The notes under the pieces were generated by a model, which saw only the letters and a program-made list of their open reading frames with translations, searched no databases and was not told where the DNA came from. From the NCBI GenBank assembly GCA_001600455.1, contig BCKC01000001.1, positions 4,056,441-4,120,440 of the forward strand: DNA of 64,000 nucleotides, given 5' to 3'. This DNA is from Endocalyx cinctus. Its lineage: Eukaryota; Ascomycota; Sordariomycetes; Amphisphaeriales; Apiosporaceae. Position 1 is the stretch's first letter; every line of letters starts with the position of its first letter. Of this stretch, positions 9,578 through 20,998 are shown in pieces. Position numbers and translations under genes: made by a program.

Positions 9578-11590
9578 TCACATACCCCAGATATTTTTCC
9601 AGCTCTGTTCATCCCGTCCCAAAGGCGCAGTAGAAACTCCGAATCTGGCAGGCTTTCCAGAATTAGCTTCAGGAAGACATATCCATTCCCTGATACAATC
9701 GGGTATTTCTTCTCTAACGTGGCTTATGCAAACCAACGCTTGGCTGTCTGTTAAACCTGGCACTTTGACATTTCCCATCTTTGAGACCTCACTCTCGACA
9801 ATAGTTTCCGAACCGTCCCTAGATTTCTTGTATTCCATAGCCTCCCCCTTTTCGAGGAATAGTAGGCAGCGGTTCCTGACCCCGTCATCCATGCCGCTGC
9901 AAGCTTCATCTAACACCACAATATCTGGACTCTTGACCATAGCTCGTAGGAAAAGTGCCACTCGCTGTGCCGAGAAAGATAATTCGCCAAATAAATAATG
10001 ATCAGCCCATTGGAGGTCTTCCTTGTTTTCTTGCCTTTGATCTGTGGATGACGAAGAAGTCGTTACTGGAGAGGTAGATGATGGTATCACATAGGCTGGG
10101 TTGAGTTCAGGTTCAAACCATCGGAGGCAAGCCTCGACCCTCTCACTCGCCTCTGCGTCCAGTTTTGCTTTCGAACGAAATGTATCGGCCCATGCATTGT
10201 CAATTACTTGTCTGACCGTTAGACTTCGTGGCATGTGCTGGTGAATCTCGGGGCTAGAATGACCAATTCGAGATTGAATATCCCAGAATGTCAGGGGTAA
10301 AGTATTTGAGTTCGGCTCCGGCAATCTGCTTCGGCCAAACAGCTTTATAGGCATCGAATATGTCTGCGGATGATCCGAACAGATGAGAGACACGATGGTT
10401 GTCTTTCCGGAGCCATTTGGCCCAAAGATTCCCCATCTTTCGCCTTGTCTAACTGTCCAGATGAGCCCCTCTCGCTCTTTGCCATCGACTTGCTCTTTCC
10501 AATTACCAAGGGCGGTCTTGCCTCGATATTGTACTTTACAGCCATCCATCTCAACTAAGGGTTTCCCTATATTTCTGCTTATTATCTCATCGGATGATTT
10601 ACGCGATGATCCTGCTTGTGAGACGACCTCATCTCCCATTAGTGCTTCACCTTGAATACCCCTTGCTGTCAATGTCTTTCCCATCTGGACGATGTTGTGC
10701 ACGGCCATCTTCCCATCTTCCCTAAGTGTGCCATTCCATACTCCGCGCACGTATCTTCTAAGCCCTTCTAACACAACATCCTTTTCTCCCATGACGCCAA
10801 CCTGGCAGTCTCCCCGAAGATAAATTAGATGTGTAATCCAATCCGGGATTGGGTCTTGGGGGCGAGCACTTAAAACAAGACGGGGGCTGGCCTTGCTGGC
10901 TAATCCATGTAATAGAGGGCTCAGGGCTGCCACTGTTGGGGGATCAAGACCCATGAACGGCTCATCCAGAAGCAACACCTCCGGTGCCGTAAGTAGCGCC
11001 CTGGCGATCCTCGCTCGTCTCCCTTGGCCATTACTTAGGAACGCAACGGGTAAGTCTAGAAGCTGCGCTAGTCTGAGGTCTTTGACTACACGTTCTAATA
11101 ATCCGAGATCTGGCTCATCCTCGGGATCACGTTTTACCGGATTTAACTCCGTGTTTCCTAGGAGGAAGTCACGAAGGGAGAAATCAGTGTTTTCACGCTT
11201 CGACTCGTAACGAGCAGACAGGTAGGCCGAGGTAGTTATACTCGAACCACCCAAGTCACCATCGTTGTTAAAGCCCACGTACCGTATAGCACGGGTTGGC
11301 TCTCTCAATCGGCGCGGTACGGCGCCTGTGGCTAGATACGGATAACTCCTAGCTCCCGGGGGGAGAGATAGATTTGCCCCGCGCAAGAGCTGTAGGAAAG
11401 TCGTCTTCCCGCTCAGAGAAGGACCGATTACATACCAATGAGATGACGGGACCGTTTCTGACGGCAAGGTAAAATTCAAATTACTGAAGAGTGGCGGATT
11501 TGGGTGTATGGAGCTTGCGTTTGGGTGGTGACGGTAGAAGGTGCCATTGGCTATACTGATCACCGGCGGTCGACTTAAAGGAGGGCGCAT
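9578..11590 (-). CDS. soluble twin-ABC ATPase (resembles yeast YDR061W type)
   Basis: Single-exon gene of 670 residues with two ATP-binding cassettes and no membrane segments, so it is probably not a transporter by itself. Cassette 1 has Walker A GPSLSGKTT (about residues 56-64), signature LSNGQGRRARIA and Walker B VLLLDEPFMGLD. Cassette 2 has Walker A GPNGSGKTT (about 386), a divergent signature LSFSAQRVALFLRAM and Walker B IVVLDEACSGMD. The second signature lacks the usual SGGQ, so the two sites may be asymmetric. The layout matches the fungal group around YDR061W and bacterial ModF/PhrA-like twin-NBD proteins, whose role is poorly known. It is divergent from UMP1, sharing an upstream spacer of 565 bp. 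Confidence 0.85.
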   Translation of the reverse strand: MRPPLSRPPVISIANGTFYRHHPNASSIHPNPPLFSNLNFTLPSETVPSSHWYVIGPSLSGKTTFLQLLRGANLSLPPGARSYPYLATGAVPRRLREPTRAIRYVGFNNDGDLGGSSITTSAYLSARYESKRENTDFSLRDFLLGNTELNPVKRDPEDEPDLGLLERVVKDLRLAQLLDLPVAFLSNGQGRRARIARALLTAPEVLLLDEPFMGLDPPTVAALSPLLHGLASKASPRLVLSARPQDPIPDWITHLIYLRGDCQVGVMGEKDVVLEGLRRYVRGVWNGTLREDGKMAVHNIVQMGKTLTARGIQGEALMGDEVVSQAGSSRKSSDEIISRNIGKPLVEMDGCKVQYRGKTALGNWKEQVDGKEREGLIWTVRQGERWGIFGPNGSGKTTIVSLICSDHPQTYSMPIKLFGRSRLPEPNSNTLPLTFWDIQSRIGHSSPEIHQHMPRSLTVRQVIDNAWADTFRSKAKLDAEASERVEACLRWFEPELNPAYVIPSSTSPVTTSSSSTDQRQENKEDLQWADHYLFGELSFSAQRVALFLRAMVKSPDIVVLDEACSGMDDGVRNRCLLFLEKGEAMEYKKSRDGSETIVESEVSKMGNVKVPGLTDSQALVCISHVREEIPDCIREWICLPEANSGKPARFGVSTAPLGRDEQSWKNIWGM

Positions 11591-12155
11591 TATGCTCTCA
11601 CTAACATCATATCACTACACAGGTAACTTTTAAAAAATTTCGGTTCGCTGAATATGAGTATGATGATAATTTCACTTTATGAGGTAGAAACATAATAAAG
11701 AGCTACATGATCTCTGTTTGTGTTAATGACTGAAGACGAAGGGAATAAATAATATTGATATATCCGATTTTTACAAATAATGATGTCCACGGGTTTGATT
11801 TTATTATGTAAGAGAGTTTATTACGTAAAATTAGAGCAGTGAACACGCCAGCACACGCTACAGAGCACTGTAACCTAGCACAGTAGCACAGTAGCACAGC
11901 TGTAGGCTTGCAGCTTGGCAGCTTGGGTGCTTACAGACCCAGAGAGACCTTGGCAAGGCTGGGTGGGTTAAACGCGAAAGCTCCTTGGAAGCCTGCTGCT
12001 ATCCACCTCATTCATCAAGCTATTTCATCACCAGTCAATCACCAAAATTAAATTTACAGCCTACGACTATTTAGAGATAAACAGAAAGTGACCTGTTCTC
12101 AACATAATAAATAAAACCAAAATATAAAAAGAAAATTCCAGAAATAATAGACAAA
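11591..12155. promoter_or_regulatory. shared upstream region of the ABC ATPase (-) and UMP1 (+)
   Basis: Divergent intergenic region of 565 bp. It includes a short CAGTAGCACAGTAGCACAG direct repeat near 11880-11898. I recognised no specific factor-binding site. Its promoter role is inferred from gene orientation only. Confidence 0.5.
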
Positions 12156-12841
12156 ATGGTGAGTTCACCGTCCTCTAAGGACCCAGCATATATCCATTAC
12201 CTTGTCCAAATTCTCTACCAATCTTTTTACCCTATCGCTCGCCCAACATGATTATTTCCTTTTCCCTCAGGATGACAAATTGATTTTCTTCGCCATTCAT
12301 GAACTTTCCTCTGCTGTCGTCAGCTTAAGAAGTATATTATCTATTGAAGTAAAAATGTTCTCTAACGTATCTTCCCCAACTCCAGTCCATGCGCATCGTC
12401 CCCGCCGCCGACCACAGCGCGACATTCACGCACCTCTCGCAGACCACATCCGCTCCCTCGGCTCCCGGTCTCTACGACACCTTCCGGCAAGGCGTAAATT
12501 CGGCGTCCGCCTCTCTTGATCCGTCCTGTGCCACGTCCCGGCACCCGCTGGAATCGCGGTTGAAGGCGTGGGAAGCCACCCAGGAAGCCGCGCGGATGGA
12601 GTCCCTGCGCAAGACCTTCGGCATGGCGGAGCCCATCCGTCGGGGCATGGAGCTGAAGATCGCGCGGGAGGGCGAGTGGCGACCCGTCGCCCTGGGCGGT
12701 GGCGTGGGTAGCAGCAGCGTTCACGAGGATATCTTGCGGGGTCGGGAGGCTACTCTCGACTGGGAGGACGTCTTCAAGGGCGAGGAGCAGAGGCCCATTG
12801 TCGGCATGCACGAGGAGATGGAACGCAAGTTGAAGATCTGA
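12156..12841 (+). CDS. ump1: proteasome maturation factor Ump1
   Basis: Ump1 is a chaperone built into half-proteasomes; it delays dimerisation until the beta subunits are ready and is then degraded. The main exon, 12386-12841, encodes MRIVPAADHSATF, then a flexible region, then the conserved HPLESRLKAWEATQEAARMESLRKTFGMAEPIRRGMELKI block typed here only in part: HPLESRLKAWE and FGMAEPIRRGMELKI. I infer a first exon holding only the ATG (12156-12158), followed by GTGAGT and a 227-nt intron ending CCAG at 12385. This adds Met-Ser ahead of MRIVP, matching the usual MS(L/M)RIVP start in moulds. The alternative is initiation at 12389. The product is about 152 residues, normal for the family. Confidence 0.88.
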
Positions 12842-13836
12842 TTTGCATTCTTCTTTCTACGCTGAGAGATAGATCGGGAAGGCCCGACGACCCGTGAAGA
12901 GAATTGGGCTGGGTGGAGCCGAGGACAGTTAGGCTCGAACCAAATCTCTGTCTACTTACGAGAGCTGCTTGATGAAACTTGATAGAAAACGGAGGTTACC
13001 GTGGCTCAAGAAATTATTCACGTGGTAACCGACGATATCACAAAACATTACTATTATTAGTTACGATGAGACGGACAGACAAATCCACCTTCTAATACTG
13101 TAGAATATAGAACCCACTGCATGGAATACGGAGTTTCTCTTCACTAAGGATTGAAATGAATATTACCCATATGTGAATCCCGAGTATCCGCGAATACGTG
13201 ACATATCCAATCAATATAACCTACATCGACAACGTCTCACTTTATCACTGTTCACCTCTGAATCGTCTGCCTCGGGGACAAACAGAGCTCATATAAATCT
13301 TATGCTCCTCACCCTCACCTAGTTAAATATCAGTACTTAAATCACATACGATATAGAATACTCAACGAAACTTAAAAGTTGGGAGACATCCGTCGATCCA
13401 TCTGTCATGTCCGAAGACACTATTCTCTTTTTTTTAAAAAAAAGCTCAGGAGACCTACTATTAGGGTCAAGAATAATACACACAAAGAACTGCTGCCATA
13501 GTGATAAATATCGAACAATACGCTCTCAATTCCAACATTTATTTCCCGCTTTATCAGCTTGACTTCACACAAGATTCGAAATAATTAAAACGATTAAAAC
13601 ACCATTCCCGCGCCGCCCTATGCCCAAATCAGATTCCCAAGTTCGTATGTCGTGATGAAGTGAGTCCAAGACCCCTACCATATCGGGTCTTCTTTCGGAT
13701 TGTTATTCGTTCCTCCAGGATATTGATTTCATCTAGTCGGTATATGTCCATTCTTACGAAGACGCCATGTTCCTGCTTTGAGAACCGAAATAGAATGGTT
13801 CTCTTCTGAAACTCCCCATAGTGTAGTACAAACATA
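12842..13836. other. convergent intergenic spacer
   Basis: 3' flanks of UMP1 (+) and the ubiquitin-fold gene (-). A T-run followed by an A-run (about 13429-13443) forms a small inverted repeat that could act in 3' end formation. No gene is supported. Confidence 0.5.
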
Positions 13837-14664
13837 CTATAAGATTACACAACAGCATCCATTCCTTACATGACTAGGACCGGATTCCTTGACTTTCTTC
13901 GCGGCCTCTTCCTCATCTATGAGGTCCTGGGGCTTAATTGTCATGTGGACAAAGTTTTTGCTGGTGGCGCTGAAATTATAATCTGTATAGGGGTAATATT
14001 AGTCGCAGAGTCCTCAGAAAATCGATATTGTTTTTTTTTTTTTTTTTCATCTTTGCTTGTAGAGCACGGGGTAATAAGGTAACTTACGACTTAGTTGGTT
14101 CCTATCTTCTAACATTTTCCCAAAATATATTAACCTAATGGCACTTGGTTCTCTCGGGGCCTGCTCCCAATCGCTCCGCCACTCCCTCAGTATCAACTCT
14201 TTTAGTGTATAAACTGTAATGCTAAAAGGATCCGTCTTCCCATCTTCTGTTTTTCCCGTAACAGTGACGTTCCGCTTAGCGAGGTATTTTCCGTCGATCC
14301 GGAACGGATGTTTCGGACCACTGTTCAGGACAAGCATAATATCGGCAACCAATTTGCTGTCGACGTCGTTCGCAGAGTCTTCGACGGGTTCAACGGGGTT
14401 TATAGCATCTCCTTGATCTTCGCTAGCCGTTATACCTTTGCCTGGAGTCTTGGGCAACGGTTCCTCCTTATCGGCTACAGATGCAGGTGTAGCTTGCTGG
14501 ACGAGGTGACTCTGAGAGGTGGAGACATCTACGCTGTTGGCGGCGTCTGATTCGTTTTTAGAAAGATCTTGTAGTTCCAGATCGCCAGGAGGTCGAGGCA
14601 TAGAAGCTTGCTCCTCTTTGGAGCCGTTATCCCCATTCGCTGTAGTCGCTGTTGCGTCCGCCAT
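13837..14664 (-). CDS. membrane-anchored ubiquitin-fold protein (UBL3/MUB-like), CAAX-terminated
   Basis: Exon 1 (14088-14664) and exon 2 (13837-13982) flank a 105-nt intron with a GTAAGT donor. About 240 residues: an acidic Ser/Thr/Pro-rich N-terminal half, then a ubiquitin fold from about residue 115 (HPFRIDGKYLAKRNVTVTG, SITVYTLKELILREW, SAIRLIYFGKMLEDRNQLS, then HYNFSATSKNFVHMTIKP). The end is NGCCCVIL, a CAAX box; a final Leu favours geranylgeranylation. UBL3/MUB proteins are prenylated, attach to membranes and dock E2 enzymes or direct cargo to vesicles. I chose the acceptor ATACAG (13983) because it alone keeps the fold and the CAAX box in frame. A TTTCAG 13 nt downstream would shift frame and stop soon. 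An in-frame ATG at 14706 is a longer start option. Confidence 0.82.
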
Positions 14665-15970
14665 GATTGTCAGATATAGGTGGGAGGGTAAAGTCGAGTG
14701 GACCAACTAGTGCGACGTCAACGGATTACGAAAATATCGATTATACGGGAGGATAGGAGAGAGTAGGCCGAGTCGATTATGCTTATGATGAAAAGAAATA
14801 AAATTGTAAATTATTGTATATATGTCGAAGGAATTGAGATATGTATTATCACGCCAATAATAGGGCGGCCCGCGGTAAACGAATGTACAGTATCTTAACG
14901 GTCAGGTTAAAAAACAATAACGAAATGAGTTATGATACGCGACGACACAAATAAGAAAAAGAAAAAAAAGAAAAGAGGTCAAACCCGTAGGTACTGACTG
15001 ACTCGACCACGGTTCAAAGGGTTACTGAATCGAGACCAGTGGTAGTAATTGAATAACAGCAGTAATGATGGAATTGATATGAGGTTGATCAAATGGTGTT
15101 TAGGTTTGTCTTTTGGGATCAAAATGGAGAAGAGTCGAGACATGTTTCAAAACCTTGGAAGGACTAACAATCTCCTTGGTGACTACAGTTGTATATTGCT
15201 AGGGTAGACTAGTGGGAATCTCCGCCACTATTAGACTATTGTACCCATTGCCCCAGTACTTTGAACCAGTAAAGTATACTAAACATAGGGAAAACCAACC
15301 TTTTTTTAGTGGATAAATACAGTGAATTGAATATCTTGATTTACTGTATTATTTCTGTCATACGAGCAAATGTATACCCTAAGAGATATTTCCGATACCC
15401 CTGAATAATGGGCACCACAGCTTACCTGGCCGTAAATAAAGAGCGAGTTTACATACTGTAAACCCCATAAGATAGAGGACCTACATCCACCAGCATGCCT
15501 AGAAGCTGTCATCGTTCCCACCAACGACGACCGCTAAATAATTCTAGACTCTGTTCGCATGACTGGACTGGTTCTGATTTATCTTAATAAGACATACATC
15601 ATAATCTCAGCATAGCAATACTACCTTCTTCTAGAGGAAAGACGAAGGTAGCATTTTTCATTTACACTACATGTTAACAAACCCGATATAGGTACCGAAA
15701 TAAACACGCAGATTCTCAACTTAGCATTATAAATGTGTTGATCTCAAAGAAGCTACGTAATTACAATGTCCCTTTTTTTTTATATACTATGTATATCACG
15801 AGAGCTAGGAGAGGTCATCCCCATATCCATGGATCCATGTACATATGGGCAGTACTCATGCCACTGCCCATGAAAGGAAATATTTAATTGGTCTAAACAA
15901 ATTTTCACAATTATACCCACGGGGAGCTATTTGGCTTCGATTACTATACACTGTTAAGGATACCTAGGTG

Positions 15971-16006
15971 GAATTTTTTTTTCTTCTTTTTTTTTTTTTT
16001 NTTTTT
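15971..16006. repeat. pyrimidine/T homopolymer tract with an ambiguous base
   Basis: Run of T broken by single C residues, containing the only N I noticed, at 16001. This is typical of an unresolved homopolymer length. Confidence 0.85.
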
Positions 16007-18233
16007 GGTTTATTCTCTCAAAGGATAAGATAATGCGTTCTTTACACAGAACATTGATAGAATATGTGATGATGAAGCTTTGAGGTTTTAAATAGTGTCC
16101 ATACTTCTTCCCCACGATACTTTGGGTTTACGGAGAGAAGGTCTCGGTAATCTGCCCCGGCCGTCTTGGCATCATCGCTCCGTTTTCCCCACACCATACA
16201 TACTATACTACGACTGGACAGTAGTGATACCAAGAAAGGACACTAGGTAATGTTAAACCAAGTTCTATTACAAGTACGTACGTAGTTCTTGGAACGTCAT
16301 CAAGTTTCCGACGTTAAATTTCTCAGCTGGATCTTCTTACATTTACATTTACATTTATCAATGAAAAAAGTCAATAATGCATCCGACGTTGACGTGCAAC
16401 CCGAAATTCGTAGTTGAATTACTTTTTAGAACCTTTCTCCATTCGACATGCATACATACCTACATATATATGTGAATGTATGTAGATCAAAGAATTCGAG
16501 CTTCTACTCTTATTAATCGTCTTACTACGTACACTTGCAGCTTACATCCTTATATGTATTAAATACCTATAATGTATACTTTATAGTAACCATCAGCCAC
16601 TACGCATAAATTCTACGCAAGTAACGTCATCTCACTCCAATTAAAAAAGCCTCTGTTCATGCTATGCATTATTTGGAAGGAACAAGCCGAAAATAGGATA
16701 TGATTTGGTCAAGTCAATTTCACGTAGTAATTTCCGCAGCTGATCTTATCTCTTGAAATCCAATCCATCCATATACCCGTGGACATGCCTAGGCAGCTAG
16801 GTACCTTACCTAGGTATATGGATACTGTAGTGTAGTGGGTGCAGCGCAGTATCATATACAACCGGCTAGGGCTACAGACGCTAGACGGGGCCAGGCATCA
16901 ACAATCTGAATATTATTTCCAGCAACTAATCGAGGAGCTATCGGTGCCTGTGTTAAAATATCGTCACTAACTTTAACTGATGGGTGGCGAAAGTTCACTT
17001 TGTAAACCACTGGAAATTTGTATGGAGAGGTACAAAATAGACTTTAGAGGCCAATCAAATAAATCACTGAAGAGGTGTGTATACCTGGCGCCATCTAGCG
17101 TCTGAGCCCCTGTTAGGTTGTATCTACTTACAATTTGGGTACAAAGTAAGTACTTAGATACTGCAACATTCTTCCCAGATTATAGGGGTAAGTGGACACG
17201 CATATATGCATATACAGCATTACAGTATCATACGGCTGTATAAGATCAAGATCAATGCGTAAGTATATTAAGTTAAGCCAAACTTTATAGCGCGATGGAG
17301 ATTTAATTCAAACTTCCTCTCATTAGTTTCAGGTTTTGTGTAGCTGAGGTTCCTGCGTGTCTACCGACACCCAAATGCACTGGAGTCTTTTTTTTTTTCT
17401 TGCATTAGACTGGACGCCGGAAGACCCGGCCATTCTAGAGCCCCTCCTTTTACCATTCAACGCTCTACCTACGTCCAACATATCAATTACCCGCTGTAAA
17501 ATCCGGGTTAGCTTACGAGATAGTCCACACCATCAGCTAAACGTCCATCTGTCCATAGAGGGATCTGCATATAGATTCGGGCAGTTTTTTGCCTCCAGTT
17601 AGTTACCGTTGATCTAAAGACGTCAATCCATAGATATTATAGATCCAGACCAGGTAGGGTTAGAAAGATAATCGGAATTATCTGAGGACTGTTCCCATTC
17701 GATAAAATACTCCGCCATGGATCTACCCTCTGTTCAAGAGGATGATCAGATAAAAATGCTTGATATGTTGTAACCTCGAGAAGTGGCTGAGTGGTATGGC
17801 ACGAGAGATAACGCGGCAGCGCGGGTAGGCTCAAGTCCAGAAGCAAGATATATTAGCCTTCATTCCAGAAAGCACAATATAAATTTTTTTTTGGTCTTGT
17901 ATCAGTTGTAATGTATTATCCCTTTTGCAATTCATACCTGATACTCAATCAATACTGCCACTTTGCCACCATATACAGCACGTATTAGCTAGTTGACTTT
18001 TTCAGGTGTTTGGTAAGGTTACAGTATGATATGCCGCTGATCTTAGGTCATCATCTGATTTCTCTATACCTTGGAGGTCAGGCATACGTTATTATCGTGA
18101 CTTGATTGTACTCGATACACGCCACATCCTTCACGATGTATTAGTACACGGGAAGCAGACAAGATAGGAGATGGATCTAAATATACGATTAATGTAGATA
18201 AAGTTAGTCCCAGGTTCATCTATTAATGCTACC

Positions 18234-18260
18234 TTTTTTTTTTTTTTTTTTTTTTTTTTT
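18234..18260. repeat. 27-nt poly(T) tract
   Basis: Uninterrupted T-run in the gene-free region. It could be nucleosome-excluding DNA or the poly(A) end of an old retroposed copy on the minus strand. I saw no flanking target duplication. Confidence 0.8.
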
Positions 18261-19359
18261 GGCTATTATACATTTCTAATATATTCATCTAGGGAAGGCA
18301 GATGTTACAATGTAAAATAGAGTTACTATAACAACATGGGCCAGAACAGCTTCATTATACATAGTAACACTATCTGGGGTTATAACATATGAGAAAATAT
18401 ACGTTATCGGAAAACAGAGATTTCTAGAGAGAACAGCCCCCTAAAGATACTAAGAGATACTGTTTCGACATACTCTCTTACACTTTGTATTATCCCTGGC
18501 TTGGGACTCCACGACAAGATATACCACATAATCGAGGATATACAGACACAGCTCTACGGAGATGAGCATATATTTAGACTACCGAGTGGTACTGTCTACG
18601 ACATCTTGCGTGAGTTTCCGAAGGTATCATCCCACCTAAACATCACATAAAGGGGCTTTTGTGAGGTCAGTCACCATAAATCAGATTCAGGTACTGTGTT
18701 TTCAACATTACATGATGTTTCCAACTTTCATGTACAAGAAACCTATGCTTATACAATAAGTTTTCTTATACGTAGAATATATCTCCTTCTCGCAAAAACT
18801 TCATTTTGAAAGGTTGGACCGAGAGGTGATATCTTTACCTCGCCGCTGAGGTCAATATTATTTCAAACTTCAAGCAATGCCTGACGCACGGAGGCCCTTG
18901 CCAAAAAACCCACACCACATCGAGATGACATGAAACTCAGAACAAAATGTAAGGCTGTAGTTACTTCTTCAAAACTTTAAATGTGCTGTGGGTGCTTTCC
19001 TGTTGAAGAAGTTTATAAGTTCAAGTACAGATAATAAAAGAGAAGGCGCCTCTTTATATATGTTTAATAAAAAAACAAAAAATAAAAAACCCTAGAAACT
19101 CACAAACAAAAAAAAAAGAAATTTATCTTCATACTTTTCTCTCTTTGCAGAAACTTGTTTCTCTCTTTTCTATCTTCTGAACATCCGGGTATCATCAAAT
19201 CTAACCGTCACTTGTCATCACTCCTTTACTGTTGCCACTCATTTTCTGTTGACTTGATTTGAAGAGAGCCTTTGTAAAGCAAGCCAGCAATCTTCCAACT
19301 TTCTGCATTTGCCCCCATTCACTCTTCTCTATCAGCAGCTACTTCAACTACTTGTCAAA

Positions 19360-20292
19360 ATGAAGTATTCAATCACCCTCTACAACATCCTGTTCTTTAC
19401 CCTCTACCACGGCTCTGCTCTTGGGATGGGTATTCACGAGGGAGATCTTACCTCTAAGTATACCACCGAGCTAACCAGTTCTTTCACTTCTATCCTCACT
19501 GGTGATAATATCTCCGCTGCTACTGGTCCCTTTGGCACCGAGACAGGCCAAGCTACCTTCGATTCTACTGCCAATCACGTCATTCCCACTAGTCTGTCTG
19601 GTGAAGCCTATGATGACGTAGTCGTCTCACCTGCCATGCCTATCACTTATCCTGCATCGACGAACAGTGCGTTCACTGCTTTCATTGACGGTTCTGGTGC
19701 CACTACATCTCCAGTTCCCGACAATTACGGAAGCGGTGGGGATAACTCACCGTTCGGAATTCCTGATAATAGCTCACCTGGTACTGGTTCGCCTACCGCT
19801 AGCAGTCCCGGAAGTGAGAGTACCGGAAACGGCGGTGATCAGACCACGTCGCTTGCGGAGTACGGTGGTAGTCCTTTACCTCCACTCGACCCGACCTCGA
19901 CAGTCGAGATCAGCTGGCCCACGACCGTATTATCTAGCAGCACCTCGGTGGAAATCTCAACCACGGAGCCGATTGCCACGAGCAGCTCCGATCTCCCTAC
20001 TTTTACAAACACGGACACCTTCTCGACAATCTACCCATCTGCCCCATCGTCTACAACACTCTATACCGAGTATCAGTTCTCGACATCCTCGGCACAGACT
20101 ACTGCTGCTAGCAGCACTTCTGATCCTGACCCACAGAGTAGTATGTCGTTCCTGACCGATGTTCCTAGTAATGTTGCTGGCGACCCGACCGCTACGCCGG
20201 TTGTCGTGGCACAGAGTAACGGCGTCAAGTTCTCTTGCCTTGCCGGTGTTTTGTTCGCAGCCTCGGGATGGACTATCTTTCTTTTGCTCTAA
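19360..20292 (+). CDS. GPI-anchored Ser/Thr-rich cell-surface protein
   Basis: Single exon of 310 residues, starting at the ATG that gives a good signal peptide (MKYSITLYNILFFTLYHGSA, residues 1-20). An upstream in-frame TTG at 19309 is not needed. The mature part is dominated by Ser, Thr, Pro and Gly, as in heavily O-glycosylated wall proteins, with no catalytic motif that I recognise. The C-terminus has a polar QSNG region, then a hydrophobic tail (FSCLAGVLFAASGW, TIFLLL) ending at the last residue, which is the GPI-attachment layout. It lies convergent with the AP-1 gene. The function is unknown, but secretion and anchoring are well supported. Confidence 0.75.
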   Translation: MKYSITLYNILFFTLYHGSALGMGIHEGDLTSKYTTELTSSFTSILTGDNISAATGPFGTETGQATFDSTANHVIPTSLSGEAYDDVVVSPAMPITYPASTNSAFTAFIDGSGATTSPVPDNYGSGGDNSPFGIPDNSSPGTGSPTASSPGSESTGNGGDQTTSLAEYGGSPLPPLDPTSTVEISWPTTVLSSSTSVEISTTEPIATSSSDLPTFTNTDTFSTIYPSAPSSTTLYTEYQFSTSSAQTTAASSTSDPDPQSSMSFLTDVPSNVAGDPTATPVVVAQSNGVKFSCLAGVLFAASGWTIFLLL

Positions 20293-20998
20293 GGAAGACC
20301 GATATACTGCCGTGCCTCGTCTTCGTCTTCGAAGGCGATAAGTTATTCACATCACGCTTGTCATCATATTTCTTGCCGCGAGAGGGTGGTGCAAAGAATG
20401 GTGCCCAAGACTGAATGAGTATTTGTTGGAGGTCGAGAATAGTTTGCTGGCCTTATATGGATGGGGAGGATATGGATTTTGGGAGGCTAATTAATTCATT
20501 TGTAGTTGCAGTCCAACATTACCTGCTTAGTGATAATGGTTGAGATGGTTGATACTTTGGCGGAATTCGACAATCTGTGTATGTATGGTACCCGGTGGTA
20601 TGCTAGCAGAATGAGCATTGTCAATTGAACACATATTTTAATCACATTCATCTGCGAATTTGAATCATCGCAATCTATACATATTACTTCCCCTTTCCTA
20701 CCATCCATCATTAAGTTAAAAACGTTTTTTTTTTTCGTCCCGTTTTATTACATGGTCACTAATCTGGATTAATTTATGATGGTATCGATTCCAAGTTCTG
20801 TATCTTCTTTTTTCGTACGCTCTCATTGCTCAACTGTTTCATCTACATTTTTGCGTCTAATCGTAGCTTATCCGTATCGTACTTTTTTCTGTCTCCCCTT
20901 ACTTCTTTTCTTTTCTTATATACCATACAACCAATCTTAGGGGTTTCTCATCGACGATCTAAAAATTTCCTCCAAGGACGAAAAAATAAAATAAGCAA
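20293..20998. other. convergent intergenic spacer
   Basis: 3' flanks of the GPI-protein gene (+) and the AP-1 beta gene (-). T-runs lie near 20727-20737 and 20875-20920. No gene is supported. Confidence 0.5.

Larger units (their letters stand above)
14707..19359. other. 4.65-kb gene-free, AT-rich region
   Basis: No ORF resembling a protein family on either strand; frames at 16042-16233 and 17357-17602 are short and compositionally random. It contains long T-runs (15981-16006 with an ambiguous base at 16001; 18234-18260), CCTAGGTA-type palindromic sequence near 16789-16820 and many TA-rich stretches. It should include the promoter of the GPI-protein gene at its right end, with a C/T-rich leader around 19130-19260. 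Confidence 0.55.

Noticed and set aside
17780..17860. tRNA-like stretch with a TGGCTGAGTGG A-box-like and GGCTCAAGTCC B-box-like element
   Set aside because: Acceptor and T-stem pairing fail when aligned to the boxes, so it is at best a dead fragment and more likely chance.
18234..18260. Poly(T) as the tail of a retrotransposon
   Set aside because: No reverse-transcriptase or other element coding sequence and no target-site duplication nearby.
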